Assembly: GCA_964533785.1 (NCBI GenBank)
Contig: CAZHNG010000055.1
Location: 1 to 25,678, forward strand
Source of the DNA: JANQRV01 sp964533785
Lineage (GTDB): Bacteria > Bacteroidota > Bacteroidia > Chitinophagales > Saprospiraceae
Length of the DNA: 25,678 nt
Direction of reading: 5' to 3'
Within the stretch, counting starts at the first letter, position 1; each line of letters starts with the position of its first letter. Below, one piece after another: positions 7,790 to 14,727 of the stretch. The notes under the pieces were generated by a model. It worked only from the letters and a program-made list of their open reading frames with translations, had not been told where the DNA came from and did not search any database. The position numbers and the translations under genes were made by a program.

Positions 7790-8254
7790 TTAAATGTATT
7801 TTTTCATCCGGTCCAGGTCTCTCTTAATATCTTTTTCTTTGATAGACTGTCGCTTATCGTGGGATTTTTTACCCTGAGAAAGACAAATTTCAAGTTTGGC
7901 CAGGCCTCGTTCCGAAAGATATAAACGGTAAGGAACTATCGTAAATCCCCGTTCTTTTACTTTTTTTTCCAGTTTTTTCAATTCTTGCTTTTTCATGAGG
8001 AGTTTACGTCTGCGCCGGGGCTCGTGGTTGTCGTAAGTGCCAAATTCGTATTCCTTAATATACATACTGTGAACGTAAAGCTCCCCCTTTTTGAAAAGAC
8101 AGTAAGCATCCCGCAAGTTAACATGCCCTTGACGAATAGACTTAATCTCCGTCCCCTGCAATTGTATACCTGCCTCGAAACATTCCGTCAGGAAATATTC
8201 GTGGGCGGCTCGCCGGTTCACTATTTCCAATTCTTTCTTTTTCTTTTCTGCCAT
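7790..8254 (-). CDS. smpB: SsrA-binding protein
   Basis: Trans-translation factor that binds tmRNA and brings it to stalled ribosomes. From the ATG at 8254 it is 154 residues, usual for SmpB. Typical blocks are NRRAAHEYFL, EAGIQLQGTEIKSIR and VNLRDAYCLF, then GLAKLEICLSQGKKSHDKR and a basic C-terminal tail that enters the mRNA channel. A longer frame reaching 8341 was rejected: the added residues are not SmpB-like and a promoter lies across that stretch. The tmRNA gene (ssrA) was not found in the window. Followed at 2 bp by a lipoprotein gene. Confidence 0.96.
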   Translation of the reverse strand: MAEKKKKELEIVNRRAAHEYFLTECFEAGIQLQGTEIKSIRQGHVNLRDAYCLFKKGELYVHSMYIKEYEFGTYDNHEPRRRRKLLMKKQELKKLEKKVKERGFTIVPYRLYLSERGLAKLEICLSQGKKSHDKRQSIKEKDIKRDLDRMKKYI

Positions 8255-8315
8255 TGTTTGTGTGTTGAAAAAAAGACTAACCATCAGACCGTTCGTTGCC
8301 ACAAAGTAATTTTCA

Positions 8316-8345
8316 CAAAAATACTTATAAAAGTTTGACAATCAA
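8316..8345 (-). promoter_or_regulatory. smpB promoter (Bacteroidota type)
   Basis: Reading the - strand, TTG (8345-8343), 19 bases, then TATTTTTG (8323-8316), an exact TAnnTTTG. The predicted transcript starts near 8309, giving a leader of about 55 bases to the ATG at 8254 and excluding the upstream start at 8341. Confidence 0.6.
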
Positions 8346-8402
8346 TACTTATAATGTGTACTATGTGTTCTTTCCAATGTTACCTATGCGGTAAAAAAGC
8401 CC

Positions 8403-10604
8403 CTACGGTTTTACCGGACTTTTATCCGATTTCAGTGTTTCATTTAAAAAATCGGTCATTTTAGTATATAAATGTAAACGGGTATAACCGCCATAGATCC
8501 CATGATTGCGATTCGGATAATAATAGGTGTCGAATTGCTTATTGGCATTCACCAACGCATTGACCATTTCCGCACTTTGCTGGAAGTGAACATTGTCATC
8601 TCCCATACCATGTACAAGCAAATAACTACCCTGTAAACGGTCGGCAAAGTAAACGGGCGAGTTTTCCTCGTATCCATCCGGGTTTTCCTCTTCTGTACGC
8701 ATATACCGTTCGGTGTAGATGGTATCGTACCATTTCCAACTGGTTACCGGGGCTACTGCAATTGCTGATTTGAATACGTCATTGCCTTTTAAAATAGCAA
8801 GAGAAGACATGTAGCCGCCATAACTCCAGCCGAACATACCGATCCGGTTCGCATCGATGTAAGGTAAGGCACCGAGTTTTTTGGCCGCATTGATCTGGTC
8901 GATCGTCTCGAATTTACCCAGTTGTAAATAGGTCATTTTCTTAAACTCTTCGCCTCTTCCACCCGTACCCCGGTTATCTACGCTCACAACGATGTAACCC
9001 TGTTGGGCTAAATATTGGAACCACCAATAGTTCATGCCCAGCCACTGATCTTTAACGGTTTGGCTGCCGGGGCCGCCGTAAACATACATCAATACCGGAT
9101 ACTGCCGGTTTTTATTGAAATTAGCGGGCTTGATCATCCAGGCATTAAGCTTCAAACCTTCTTCGGTCTCTATTTCATTAAACTCTACCGGGGTGGTTTG
9201 GTATTTTTCCTGCTGGTTTTTAAGCGCGTTATTATCCTCGATCTGTCTGATCTCATTTCCTTTTTTATCATAAACGATATATGTGCTCGTCGTGTTCGCG
9301 GTGGAATGGTCTAACACGTAATAATCAAAGGTGCTGCTGAATTGAGCACTGTTCCAGCCCTTTTTGCCGGCAATCTCGGTTTTGTTTTTTCCATCGAGAC
9401 CTATTGCATAGACCTGGCGTTCCAACGGAGATCTCTCAGCCGCCTGGTAATAGATTTGCTCATTGGCTTCGTCGATCCCGTACAGATCAGTCACTTCCCA
9501 TTCTCCTTGAGTAATTTGACGAACGAGATCCCCATTCATATCGTAAAGATAAATGTGGTGCCAGCCATCTTTTTCACTGGTCCATATGAAATGTTCGCCA
9601 TCTTTCAGAAAGGTCAGATTGTCAAAAACGGATTCACTGATGTAATATTTATTGGTTTCGTTGAACAAGACCCGGGTCTCTCCCGTAGCGGCATCAGCAA
9701 GTAAGAGGTCGAGGTTGCTTTGGTGGCGGTTTAAGCGGTAAACGCATAATTGACCGGGATCCTGTGTCCATTTGATGCGGGGGACGTACTGGTCTGTTTC
9801 TGGTGCGAGATCTACTTTTACACTTTTACCGGAGCTAATATTATAAACATAAATATCAACTTCGGCATTTTTTTCTCCCACCTTAGGGTATTTGAAGGTT
9901 TCGTATTCGGGGTAGAGGCCGCCACGAAAATGGGTCATCGTAAATTCTTTGACCGCGCTTTCATCAAAGCGGTAAAAAGCAATCTTTTGGCCGTCGGGAG
10001 ACCAGCTAAAGCCCTGAGCAAAACTGAATTCTTCCTCATAAACCCAATCCAGCGCCCCGTTGATAATTTTGTTTTGCTCTCCATCGCTGGTGATTTGGGT
10101 GGTTTTTCCGGTAGCCAGATCTTTGTAGTATAAATTGTTTTCGAATACGTAAGCTATCTTATCGGCCTGCGGATTGAGGGTGGCATACATCTGTTTGCCC
10201 ATTGCTGAAACGGGAGTGAAATCCTGTTTCTGACGATCATAAACATAAAAATAAGCTTTGCTGGAACGCCGGTAAATAGATTCCTTGTCGGCTTCCAGAA
10301 CAATTTTGCTTTCATCATCGCTGAATGTGTATCCATCAAAGCCGCCTCTGAAATTGATGGCATCAATATTGGCAGCATCAAAAATGGTTTCTACCACCTT
10401 CCCGGTAGTGAAATCGTATTTCTGGATCTTATTTCCCTGGGAACGCGTGTAGTGTTTGCCGTCATTCAGGAAGTTGAAGCCGGGAACATAACCCGGATAA
10501 AACGCTCCCGATGCCCAAATATCTTCCAATTGAATGGAGCGCTGTGCATTAGTTTGAAAACTTATGAAAAGAATAATTGCAATCAGTGAGATCGTTCTTT
10601 GCAT
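8403..10604 (-). CDS. Dipeptidyl peptidase IV-type S9 serine peptidase
   Basis: Secreted prolyl oligopeptidase-family enzyme predicted to remove X-Pro dipeptides from peptide N-termini. From the ATG at 10604 it is 733 residues; an ATG at 10616 adds four. The signal peptide covers about 1-20 (TISLIAIILFISFQTNAQ). A DPP IV beta-propeller covers about 90-450 and includes DWVYEEEF, the Glu pair that holds the substrate amino terminus. The alpha/beta-hydrolase domain follows, with GWSYGGY carrying the nucleophile Ser594, Asp669 in DDNVHFQ and His701 in NHGIYGG (S-D-H spacing close to human DPP4). Probably periplasmic, for peptide scavenging; its own transcription unit. Confidence 0.93.
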   Translation of the reverse strand: MQRTISLIAIILFISFQTNAQRSIQLEDIWASGAFYPGYVPGFNFLNDGKHYTRSQGNKIQKYDFTTGKVVETIFDAANIDAINFRGGFDGYTFSDDESKIVLEADKESIYRRSSKAYFYVYDRQKQDFTPVSAMGKQMYATLNPQADKIAYVFENNLYYKDLATGKTTQITSDGEQNKIINGALDWVYEEEFSFAQGFSWSPDGQKIAFYRFDESAVKEFTMTHFRGGLYPEYETFKYPKVGEKNAEVDIYVYNISSGKSVKVDLAPETDQYVPRIKWTQDPGQLCVYRLNRHQSNLDLLLADAATGETRVLFNETNKYYISESVFDNLTFLKDGEHFIWTSEKDGWHHIYLYDMNGDLVRQITQGEWEVTDLYGIDEANEQIYYQAAERSPLERQVYAIGLDGKNKTEIAGKKGWNSAQFSSTFDYYVLDHSTANTTSTYIVYDKKGNEIRQIEDNNALKNQQEKYQTTPVEFNEIETEEGLKLNAWMIKPANFNKNRQYPVLMYVYGGPGSQTVKDQWLGMNYWWFQYLAQQGYIVVSVDNRGTGGRGEEFKKMTYLQLGKFETIDQINAAKKLGALPYIDANRIGMFGWSYGGYMSSLAILKGNDVFKSAIAVAPVTSWKWYDTIYTERYMRTEEENPDGYEENSPVYFADRLQGSYLLVHGMGDDNVHFQQSAEMVNALVNANKQFDTYYYPNRNHGIYGGYTRLHLYTKMTDFLNETLKSDKSPVKP

Positions 10605-10843
10605 AGGATTTAACATTTGATTCGCTTTTTATAACTGCTAAAATCTGGAAAATAGTTCATTTGAGTGTAAAAGTAATATTTGAAGAACAAAGTAATGATA
10701 AAACAATAAGCCCATCATTTTGTATACGACTCATATTGACACCAAAACAGCCGGCTCAAAAAAGCGACTTTATTATTTCATCATTATTAAAAGGCCTATC
10801 TTTGTTGTTGAATGAAAAAAACTGGAGTGAAGATGTTAGAAGT

Positions 10844-10870
10844 TAGATGCCAGACGTCAGATACCAGATT
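10844..10870 (+). repeat. Dispersed AGATNCCAG repeat
   Basis: TAGATGCCAGACGTCAG followed by ATACCAGATT. Same family and orientation as 5338-5363 and 4401-4425. Confidence 0.5.
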
Positions 10871-10894
10871 TCAGGTGTGGGGTGTACCAAAGCA

Positions 10895-10929
10895 CTAGTG
10901 GTTCAAGTATTTAGGACTTCAATCACTAG
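10895..10929 (+). repeat. Hairpin with 14-base arms
   Basis: CTAGTGGTTCAAGT (10895-10908) and ACTTCAATCACTAG (10916-10929) pair over 14 positions, with one wobble and one mismatch, around a 7-base loop. No T tract follows. Function unknown. Confidence 0.4.
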
Positions 10930-11048
10930 CTGTAAGCGAGGCATAAAATTTTTATCGTCCGGAAATTTGGTATCGCTCCGTCGATTTAAACAAAAAACAA
11001 TTTTTTTGATTGTTCCGTTTGGAAGTTACTATTGGTTGTTTGATCATT

Positions 11049-11088
11049 ACATAACCACATAACCACATAACCACATAACCACATAACC
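11049..11088 (+). repeat. Five tandem ACATAACC octamers
   Basis: Five exact copies of ACATAACC in 40 bases, ending 71 bases before the mtaB ATG. A simple-sequence repeat likely to vary in copy number by slippage. It may sit in the mtaB leader or promoter spacer, so an effect on expression is possible but not shown. Confidence 0.9.
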
Positions 11089-11159
11089 GATAAAATTGAC
11101 GGTTAATAGCCTCATCAGCTCGGTTTTCACAGAAGAAACAAAGTATAATACACAGAAGA

Positions 11160-12497
11160 ATGACGCCGAAGACAGTAGCATTTTATACTTTAGGTTGTAA
11201 ACTGAATTATTCCGAAACTTCGTCCATTGGCCGCCAGTTTGAAAAAGCGGGCTATCAGGAGGTTAAGTTTAACACGGGAGCAGATATCTACGTGATCAAT
11301 ACCTGTTCGGTCACTGATTTTGCAGATCGGAAATGCCGTTACGTCGTACGACGGGCATTGCGTTTTGCACCCCAGGCCTACATCGTCATAGTGGGCTGTT
11401 ATGCGCAATTGAAACCCCGGGAAATAGCAGAAATACCAGGGGTAGACCTGGTCTTGGGAGCTGCCGAGAAATTCAGGGTACTCGAATATATTGATGACCT
11501 GGCCAAGTCACCGGGAAAAGGAATGGTTCAGGCAGGTGAAGTAGAAACGGCTAATCGCTTCGTCAATTCTTTTTCCTTTGGTGACCGTACCCGTTCCTTT
11601 TTGAAAGTACAAGATGGGTGTGACTATAAGTGTTCTTTTTGTACCATACCGCTGGCCAGAGGAAAGAGCCGTAGTTCTACCGTGGAGAGTATCGTGGCGG
11701 ATGCCAGGCAAATTGCCGCTATGGGCACCAAAGAGATCGTGTTGACCGGAGTGAATATTGGGGATTTCGGCAACGGCACGGAAGTCATCGAAGGAAAAAG
11801 GCCCAAAAAACAAGCGCTTTTCATCGACCTGATACGCGCACTCGATGAAGTAGAAGGCATTGAACGCTTTAGGATCTCTTCCATCGAACCCAATTTATGC
11901 ACCAACGAGATTATCGAATTTGTCGCTTCTTCCAAACGTATTGCGCCGCATTTCCACATGCCGCTGCAATCCGGCAATAACAAGCAGCTCAAAGAAATGA
12001 GACGCCGGTACAAAAGAGAACTATACGCAGATAGGGTAGCGACCATTAAAAAACTGATGCCCCATTGCTGTATCGGCGTAGATGTGATCGTCGGCTTTCC
12101 GGGAGAAACGCACGAGGATTTTCTGGAAACCTACAGGTTTATCAACGAGCTGGATATTTCCTATCTACACGTTTTTACTTATTCGGAAAGGCCTAACACA
12201 CCGGCAGCGGAAATGGAAGCAGTCGTTCCGGTACCAGAACGTCGTGAACGCAACAAAATGCTGACCATTCTCAGTGAGAAAAAATTACGCCGTTTTTACG
12301 AGGATCACCTTGGGGAAACACGCCCGGTGCTCTTTGAAAAACACAAAGACCCGGCCTTGCTCTCCGGCTTTACGGATAATTACATCAAAGTGGAACTGCC
12401 CGCCCAACCAAGACTGATTAATACGGTTCAACCGGTAGCACTGGAAGGACTGGGGGATAACGGCACCGTTTCCGTTCTCGTCCCTGACCTGGTGTGA
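11160..12497 (+). CDS. mtaB: tRNA t6A37 methylthiotransferase MtaB
   Basis: Radical SAM methylthiotransferase that converts N6-threonylcarbamoyladenosine at position 37 of tRNAs reading ANN codons to its 2-methylthio form. It is 445 residues. The N-terminal UPF0004 domain carries Cys13 (GCKLNYSE), Cys49 (NTCSVTD) and Cys80 (VGCYAQL) for the auxiliary 4Fe-4S cluster. The radical SAM domain carries Cys154, Cys158 and Cys161 in GCDYKCSFCTIPLARG. A C-terminal TRAM-like region follows at about 380-445. The early CKLNY and VTDFADRKCR mark the MtaB branch rather than MiaB or RimO. Followed by a 46-bp palindrome. Confidence 0.94.
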   Translation: MTPKTVAFYTLGCKLNYSETSSIGRQFEKAGYQEVKFNTGADIYVINTCSVTDFADRKCRYVVRRALRFAPQAYIVIVGCYAQLKPREIAEIPGVDLVLGAAEKFRVLEYIDDLAKSPGKGMVQAGEVETANRFVNSFSFGDRTRSFLKVQDGCDYKCSFCTIPLARGKSRSSTVESIVADARQIAAMGTKEIVLTGVNIGDFGNGTEVIEGKRPKKQALFIDLIRALDEVEGIERFRISSIEPNLCTNEIIEFVASSKRIAPHFHMPLQSGNNKQLKEMRRRYKRELYADRVATIKKLMPHCCIGVDVIVGFPGETHEDFLETYRFINELDISYLHVFTYSERPNTPAAEMEAVVPVPERRERNKMLTILSEKKLRRFYEDHLGETRPVLFEKHKDPALLSGFTDNYIKVELPAQPRLINTVQPVALEGLGDNGTVSVLVPDLV

Positions 12498-12532
12498 ATG
12501 GCAAAATTTTTTATTGACCGATTCCTACGTGA

Positions 12533-12578
12533 CAAGCAATAGTAATGCCCATTAATTAATGGACATTACTATTGCTTG
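12533..12578. repeat. 46-bp near-perfect palindrome after mtaB
   Basis: CAAGCAATAGTAATG (12533-12547) is exactly repeated in reverse complement at 12564-12578, and the central CCATTAATTAATGG is itself palindromic; only one pair (C/A) is mismatched. No T tract follows on the + strand, so it is a weak terminator candidate for mtaB. The -33 element of the next promoter (TTG, 12576-12578) lies at its right edge, so it could also act as a protein-binding site. Confidence 0.6.
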
Positions 12579-12606
12579 TATATTCAGTAACAATCAGTTA
12601 TATTTG
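12576..12606 (+). promoter_or_regulatory. Promoter in front of a short terminated transcript
   Basis: TTG (12576-12578), 20 bases, then TATATTTG (12599-12606): a full match to the Bacteroidota -33/-7 pattern. There is no gene within 400 bp downstream, but an intrinsic terminator lies about 40-60 bases on. Confidence 0.55.
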
Positions 12607-12611
12607 TGACG

Positions 12612-12675
12612 CGATTACGATTTGTTATTTGATATAACAAGCGATAGAGCCCGGCAACTTGCCGGGCTTTTTTAT
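12612..12675 (+). ncRNA. Candidate 60-nt small RNA
   Basis: Defined by a consensus promoter at 12576-12606 and a strong terminator at 12648-12674. The predicted RNA carries a 5' hairpin (TTGTTAT 12622-12628 with ATAACAA 12634-12640, loop TTGAT), a short single-stranded linker, and the GC-rich terminator stem. No start codon with a useful frame is inside. It could also be just an mtaB terminator with a fortuitous promoter; homology in related genomes would decide. Confidence 0.35.
12648..12674 (+). terminator. Intrinsic terminator
   Basis: AGCCCGGCAA (12648-12657) and TTGCCGGGCT (12659-12668) form a GC-rich stem with a minimal loop, followed by a T run to 12673. Ends the candidate small RNA and any read-through from mtaB. 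Confidence 0.85.
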
Positions 12676-12776
12676 TGCACTGATCCTAAATAAGTGTCCA
12701 CAAAATACCAATCATTCTTCCTCTATTAGACTTATTTATTTTGTGATTTATGCAGTCATTTTACAAATAATTACTA

Positions 12777-12797
12777 TTTTGCAACATAGATGCATTT
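12777..12797. promoter_or_regulatory. Fur/Zur-like operator 1
   Basis: Palindrome TTTTGCAAC-ATA-GATGCATTT. It fits the ideal TTTTGCAAC-N3-GTTGCAAAA at 14 of 18 arm positions, with a perfect left arm. A -7-like TATTTTG (12775-12781) overlaps it. There is no gene for 240 bp downstream, only the candidate small RNA ending at 12922. Confidence 0.55.
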
Positions 12798-12922
12798 GTT
12801 TAGGTCATTTCTTGCTATTAAGGGATAAATGGAAGTGAAAAGGCTTCCACTTGATTCCCCAATCAAATAGTAGGTTTTTTGCATAGAATGCGCCTTGCTG
12901 ATTCAAAGCAGGGCGTTTTTTT
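12789..12922 (+). ncRNA. Candidate metal-responsive small RNA
   Basis: A gene-free stretch bounded by operator 1 and a strong terminator. It folds locally into three successive hairpins: TGGAAG (12830-12835) with CTTCCA (12844-12849); TTGATT (12851-12856) with AATCAA (12861-12866), displaying a CCCC loop; and the terminator stem (12891-12915). A cytosine-only loop is a common seed in regulatory RNAs that bind G-rich ribosome-binding regions. Two tiny frames of 12 and 13 codons starting at 12790 and 12829 meet as TAA-ATG; they may be chance. The promoter is only weakly visible. The alternative is a leader of the MerC gene, but the terminator and operator 2 lie between. Confidence 0.4.
12891..12922 (+). 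terminator. Intrinsic terminator
   Basis: CGCCTTGCT (12891-12899) pairs with AGCAGGGCG (12907-12915), nine pairs including one G-U, with a 7-base loop, followed directly by seven T. It separates the candidate small RNA from the MerC transcription unit. Confidence 0.85.
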
Positions 12923-12952
12923 AAGTATTGTTGTATTTATGAAAAACAATTA

Positions 12953-12973
12953 TTTTGCAACGGTGTTTCAAAT
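12953..12973. promoter_or_regulatory. Fur/Zur-like operator 2, upstream of the MerC gene
   Basis: Palindrome TTTTGCAAC-GGT-GTTTCAAAT, 16 of 18 arm positions matching the ideal. It overlaps a -7-like TATTTTG (12951-12957), which has TTG (12928-12930) 20 bases upstream, so binding would block transcription of the MerC operon. The MerC ATG lies 64 bp downstream. Confidence 0.6.
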
Positions 12974-13037
12974 AATAGTTTAAATCCCTGAGCTGCCACG
13001 TTTAAAAATGGCTGGCGTTGATTAAAACCTGAATTTT

Positions 13038-13412
13038 ATGGCTTCTTTTCTATGGAGAATCGATTTGGACAAATTAGGCATGACCACCTCTTTGCTTTGT
13101 GCCGTACATTGCGTGGCGTTACCATTTTTATTAGGGGCAGGATTAGTCAGCGGATTGAGCTGGATCAATCACCCGCTCGTGGAATGGGGCTTAATTATAC
13201 TAGCCATCATAATCGCGACCAAGTCGCTTTGGTCCTCTTACCGGCATAAACACCATGCTGTTTTTCCGTTAATTGCCGCAATTTCGGGGTGTTTACTGTT
13301 GATTTTCAGTAGAATTATTCCCGGTTCATTAGAGCATTTTATGACCGCCCTGGGAGGTATCATCTTGGCATATGCTCATTATTCAAATTGGTTAAAGCTG
13401 CAGGCATGCTAA
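13038..13412 (+). CDS. MerC-domain membrane protein
   Basis: A 124-residue integral membrane protein with the MerC pattern: Cys21 and Cys25 in SLLCAVHCVALP inside the first span, then hydrophobic stretches at about 44-62, 75-92 and 100-117. MerC proteins of mercury operons carry metal ions across the inner membrane; Bacteroidota homologues often lie near Fur-family regulators and are not tied to mercury resistance. The upstream palindrome (12953-12973) suggests metal-dependent repression here. The C-terminus overlaps the next gene by 7 bp (ATG at 13406 within CATGCTAA), so the two are translationally coupled. No merA, merP or merR is present. The transported ion is unknown; zinc or iron is more likely than mercury. 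Confidence 0.8.
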   Translation: MASFLWRIDLDKLGMTTSLLCAVHCVALPFLLGAGLVSGLSWINHPLVEWGLIILAIIIATKSLWSSYRHKHHAVFPLIAAISGCLLLIFSRIIPGSLEHFMTALGGIILAYAHYSNWLKLQAC

Positions 13413-13918
13413 TATCCAACACAAAAATTTTGCTTATGAATATGCTACTGGTTCAATTGTTTCTAACGCTGCAGGTAATATCTTACAATAATCAGCAGAA
13501 TACGGAAGGTCTAGAGTACCTTACAAAGGAAGATTATATTAAAATCCAATGGAGGGACTTATCCCGGATCCAATACGAAGAAAAATACAGTACGGAATTG
13601 AAGCAATTTGCGCATTATCCCATCTTTCACAATAGCGTCAAAGCATTGGATGGAAAGAAGGTTATGATCTCAGGTTATGCCATCCCATTGGAAGAAACGC
13701 CCGAACAAACCATCATCGTCCTCTCTGCTTATCCTTTCAGTGCCTGTTTTTTCTGTGGCGGCGCAGGTCCCGAATCGGTTATGGATGTGAAACCCAAAGG
13801 GAAAATGGAAAGACTGGATATGGATAAGAAGGTAACCGTGAGGGGAACCTTAGAATTGAACGCAGATGATTTGTTTTCCCTGTATTATATCTTGCACGAT
13901 GCGGAACTAGTTGAGTAG
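13406..13918 (+). CDS. Exported CxxC protein, DUF3299-like
   Basis: A 170-residue protein from the ATG at 13406, which overlaps the MerC stop; an ATG at 13436 (160 residues) gives a shorter signal peptide and is also plausible. The hydrophobic signal covers about residues 9-27. The mature part is beta-rich: LDGKKVMISGYAIPLEE (81-97), then YPFSACFFCGGAGPES (109-124) with Cys114 and Cys117, and VTVRGTLELN (143-152). This layout recalls DUF3299 periplasmic proteins, whose conserved cysteine region may bind metal; the assignment is by pattern only. Translational coupling to MerC and the shared operator suggest a role in handling metal outside the cytoplasm. Confidence 0.7.
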   Translation: MLISNTKILLMNMLLVQLFLTLQVISYNNQQNTEGLEYLTKEDYIKIQWRDLSRIQYEEKYSTELKQFAHYPIFHNSVKALDGKKVMISGYAIPLEETPEQTIIVLSAYPFSACFFCGGAGPESVMDVKPKGKMERLDMDKKVTVRGTLELNADDLFSLYYILHDAELVE

Positions 13919-13948
13919 GAAGATGCTCATTTTTTGCGTGTATTGTTA

Positions 13949-13969
13949 TTTTGCATCTCAGTTGCAAAA
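13949..13969. promoter_or_regulatory. Fur/Zur-like operator 3, upstream of the ABC operon
   Basis: Palindrome TTTTGCATC-TCA-GTTGCAAAA, 17 of 18 arm positions matching the ideal. Its right arm contains the TTG (13962-13964) that is the best -33 element for the ABC operon promoter. Its centre is 40 bp from that of operator 4, about four helical turns. Confidence 0.65.
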
Positions 13970-13993
13970 GATCATTTCTATTTTATATATTTG
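13962..13993 (+). promoter_or_regulatory. ABC operon promoter overlapped by two operators
   Basis: TTG (13962-13964), 21 bases, then TATATTTG (13986-13993). The -33 element lies inside operator 3 and the -7 element inside operator 4, the expected geometry for a repressor that excludes RNA polymerase. The start site would be near 14000, with the ATG at 14020. Confidence 0.6.
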
Positions 13994-14009
13994 TAACGTT
14001 GTTGCAAAA
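13989..14009. promoter_or_regulatory. Fur/Zur-like operator 4, upstream of the ABC operon
   Basis: Palindrome ATTTGTAAC-GTT-GTTGCAAAA, 16 of 18 arm positions matching the ideal; the right arm is perfect. It overlaps the -7 element and likely transcription start of the ABC operon. Confidence 0.6.
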
Positions 14010-14019
14010 TATATATTCA

Positions 14020-14721
14020 ATGATACAATTGCAAAAGGTCCATAAATCCTTCAGGGGCAACATAGCCGTCCAAAACTTGACTTTACAGGTACAACAAGGT
14101 GAAATATTAGGGCTACTAGGAGCAAATGGTGCTGGAAAATCCACTACGATAAATCTGCTTTTAGGATTCCTGAAACCCGATTCGGGAATGATTACAGTGA
14201 ACGGTATAGATGTCCTAAGGAAAGGAAATGAAGTTCGTAGAATCACGGGCTATATTCCTGAAAACGTCAATTTATATCCTTATTTGTCAGGGCTTGAGAA
14301 CCTGGACTACTTCTGCCGATTAGCGGGCTTGAAGTATTCGAAAACTGAGCTGCGGGATTTTCTAAATATCTGTGGTTTGCAAACCGACGCGCACACCAAA
14401 AGGGTGTCGGATTATTCCAAAGGGATGCGGCAAAAGGTAGGCATTGCCATTGCTTATGCCAAAAAAGCCAAAGTGTATTTATTGGACGAGCCGGCTAGCG
14501 GCCTGGACCCTCTGGCAAGTAACGAACTTACCGTATTACTTAAAAAATTAGCTGAAGAAGGAGCTACTATTTTGATGGCTTCTCACGACATCTTCCGGGT
14601 ACGGGAAGTGTGTCACCGCATCGGTATCCTCAAAAAAGGGGAATTGGTGAAAGAACTTCGTAGCGGGGATGTAAGTGCTAACGAATTGGAAACGATTTAT
14701 CTGCAATTCATGCAAAACTAA
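14020..14721 (+). CDS. ABC transporter ATP-binding protein
   Basis: A 233-residue ABC ATPase of the ABC-2/NatA type. Walker A is GANGAGKST (34-42), the Q-loop region reads GYIPENVNLYPYLS as usual in this type, the signature is YSKGMRQKV (132-140), Walker B is VYLLDEPASGLDP (152-164) and the switch His189 is in MASHD. The ATG at 14020 was chosen because an upstream in-frame extension covers the promoter and two operators. It is the first gene of a three-gene operon, with a 6-bp gap to the first permease. It powers a transporter whose substrate is unknown; the operators point to metal or metallophore handling. Confidence 0.92.
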   Translation: MIQLQKVHKSFRGNIAVQNLTLQVQQGEILGLLGANGAGKSTTINLLLGFLKPDSGMITVNGIDVLRKGNEVRRITGYIPENVNLYPYLSGLENLDYFCRLAGLKYSKTELRDFLNICGLQTDAHTKRVSDYSKGMRQKVGIAIAYAKKAKVYLLDEPASGLDPLASNELTVLLKKLAEEGATILMASHDIFRVREVCHRIGILKKGELVKELRSGDVSANELETIYLQFMQN

Positions 14722-14727
14722 ACAGGT

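Larger units (their letters stand above)
10617..11159. other. Intergenic region upstream of mtaB, repeat-rich
   Basis: Contains no convincing gene. TATCTTTG at 10797-10804 matches the -7 consensus on the + strand without a good -33 partner. A 28-codon frame begins at 10812, but it runs into the AGATNCCAG repeat and is not credible. The region also holds a hairpin (10895-10929) and an 8-base tandem repeat (11049-11088), listed separately. Confidence 0.5.

Noticed and set aside
8255..8341. Longer N-terminus for SmpB
   Set aside because: A consensus promoter (8316-8345) covers this part, and the residues are not SmpB-like.
10812..10898. 28-codon frame after a TATCTTTG element
   Set aside because: Most of it is the AGATNCCAG repeat; no family resemblance.
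12599..12680. Possible tRNA or tmRNA in the short terminated unit
   Set aside because: No cloverleaf, no CCA end and no tag-peptide frame; the length is too short for tmRNA.
12790..12870. Two tiny frames (12 and 13 codons) joined as TAA-ATG in the candidate small RNA
   Set aside because: Too short to support as genes; hairpins overlap the second frame. Could be a dual-function RNA, but nothing shows it.
13038..13412. Mercury-resistance operon
   Set aside because: Only a MerC-type gene is present; merA, merP, merT and merR are absent, and the operators look Fur/Zur-like rather than MerR-like.
13951..14019. Longer N-terminus for the ABC ATPase
   Set aside because: The stretch consists of two operators and a promoter; the conserved protein begins at 14020.
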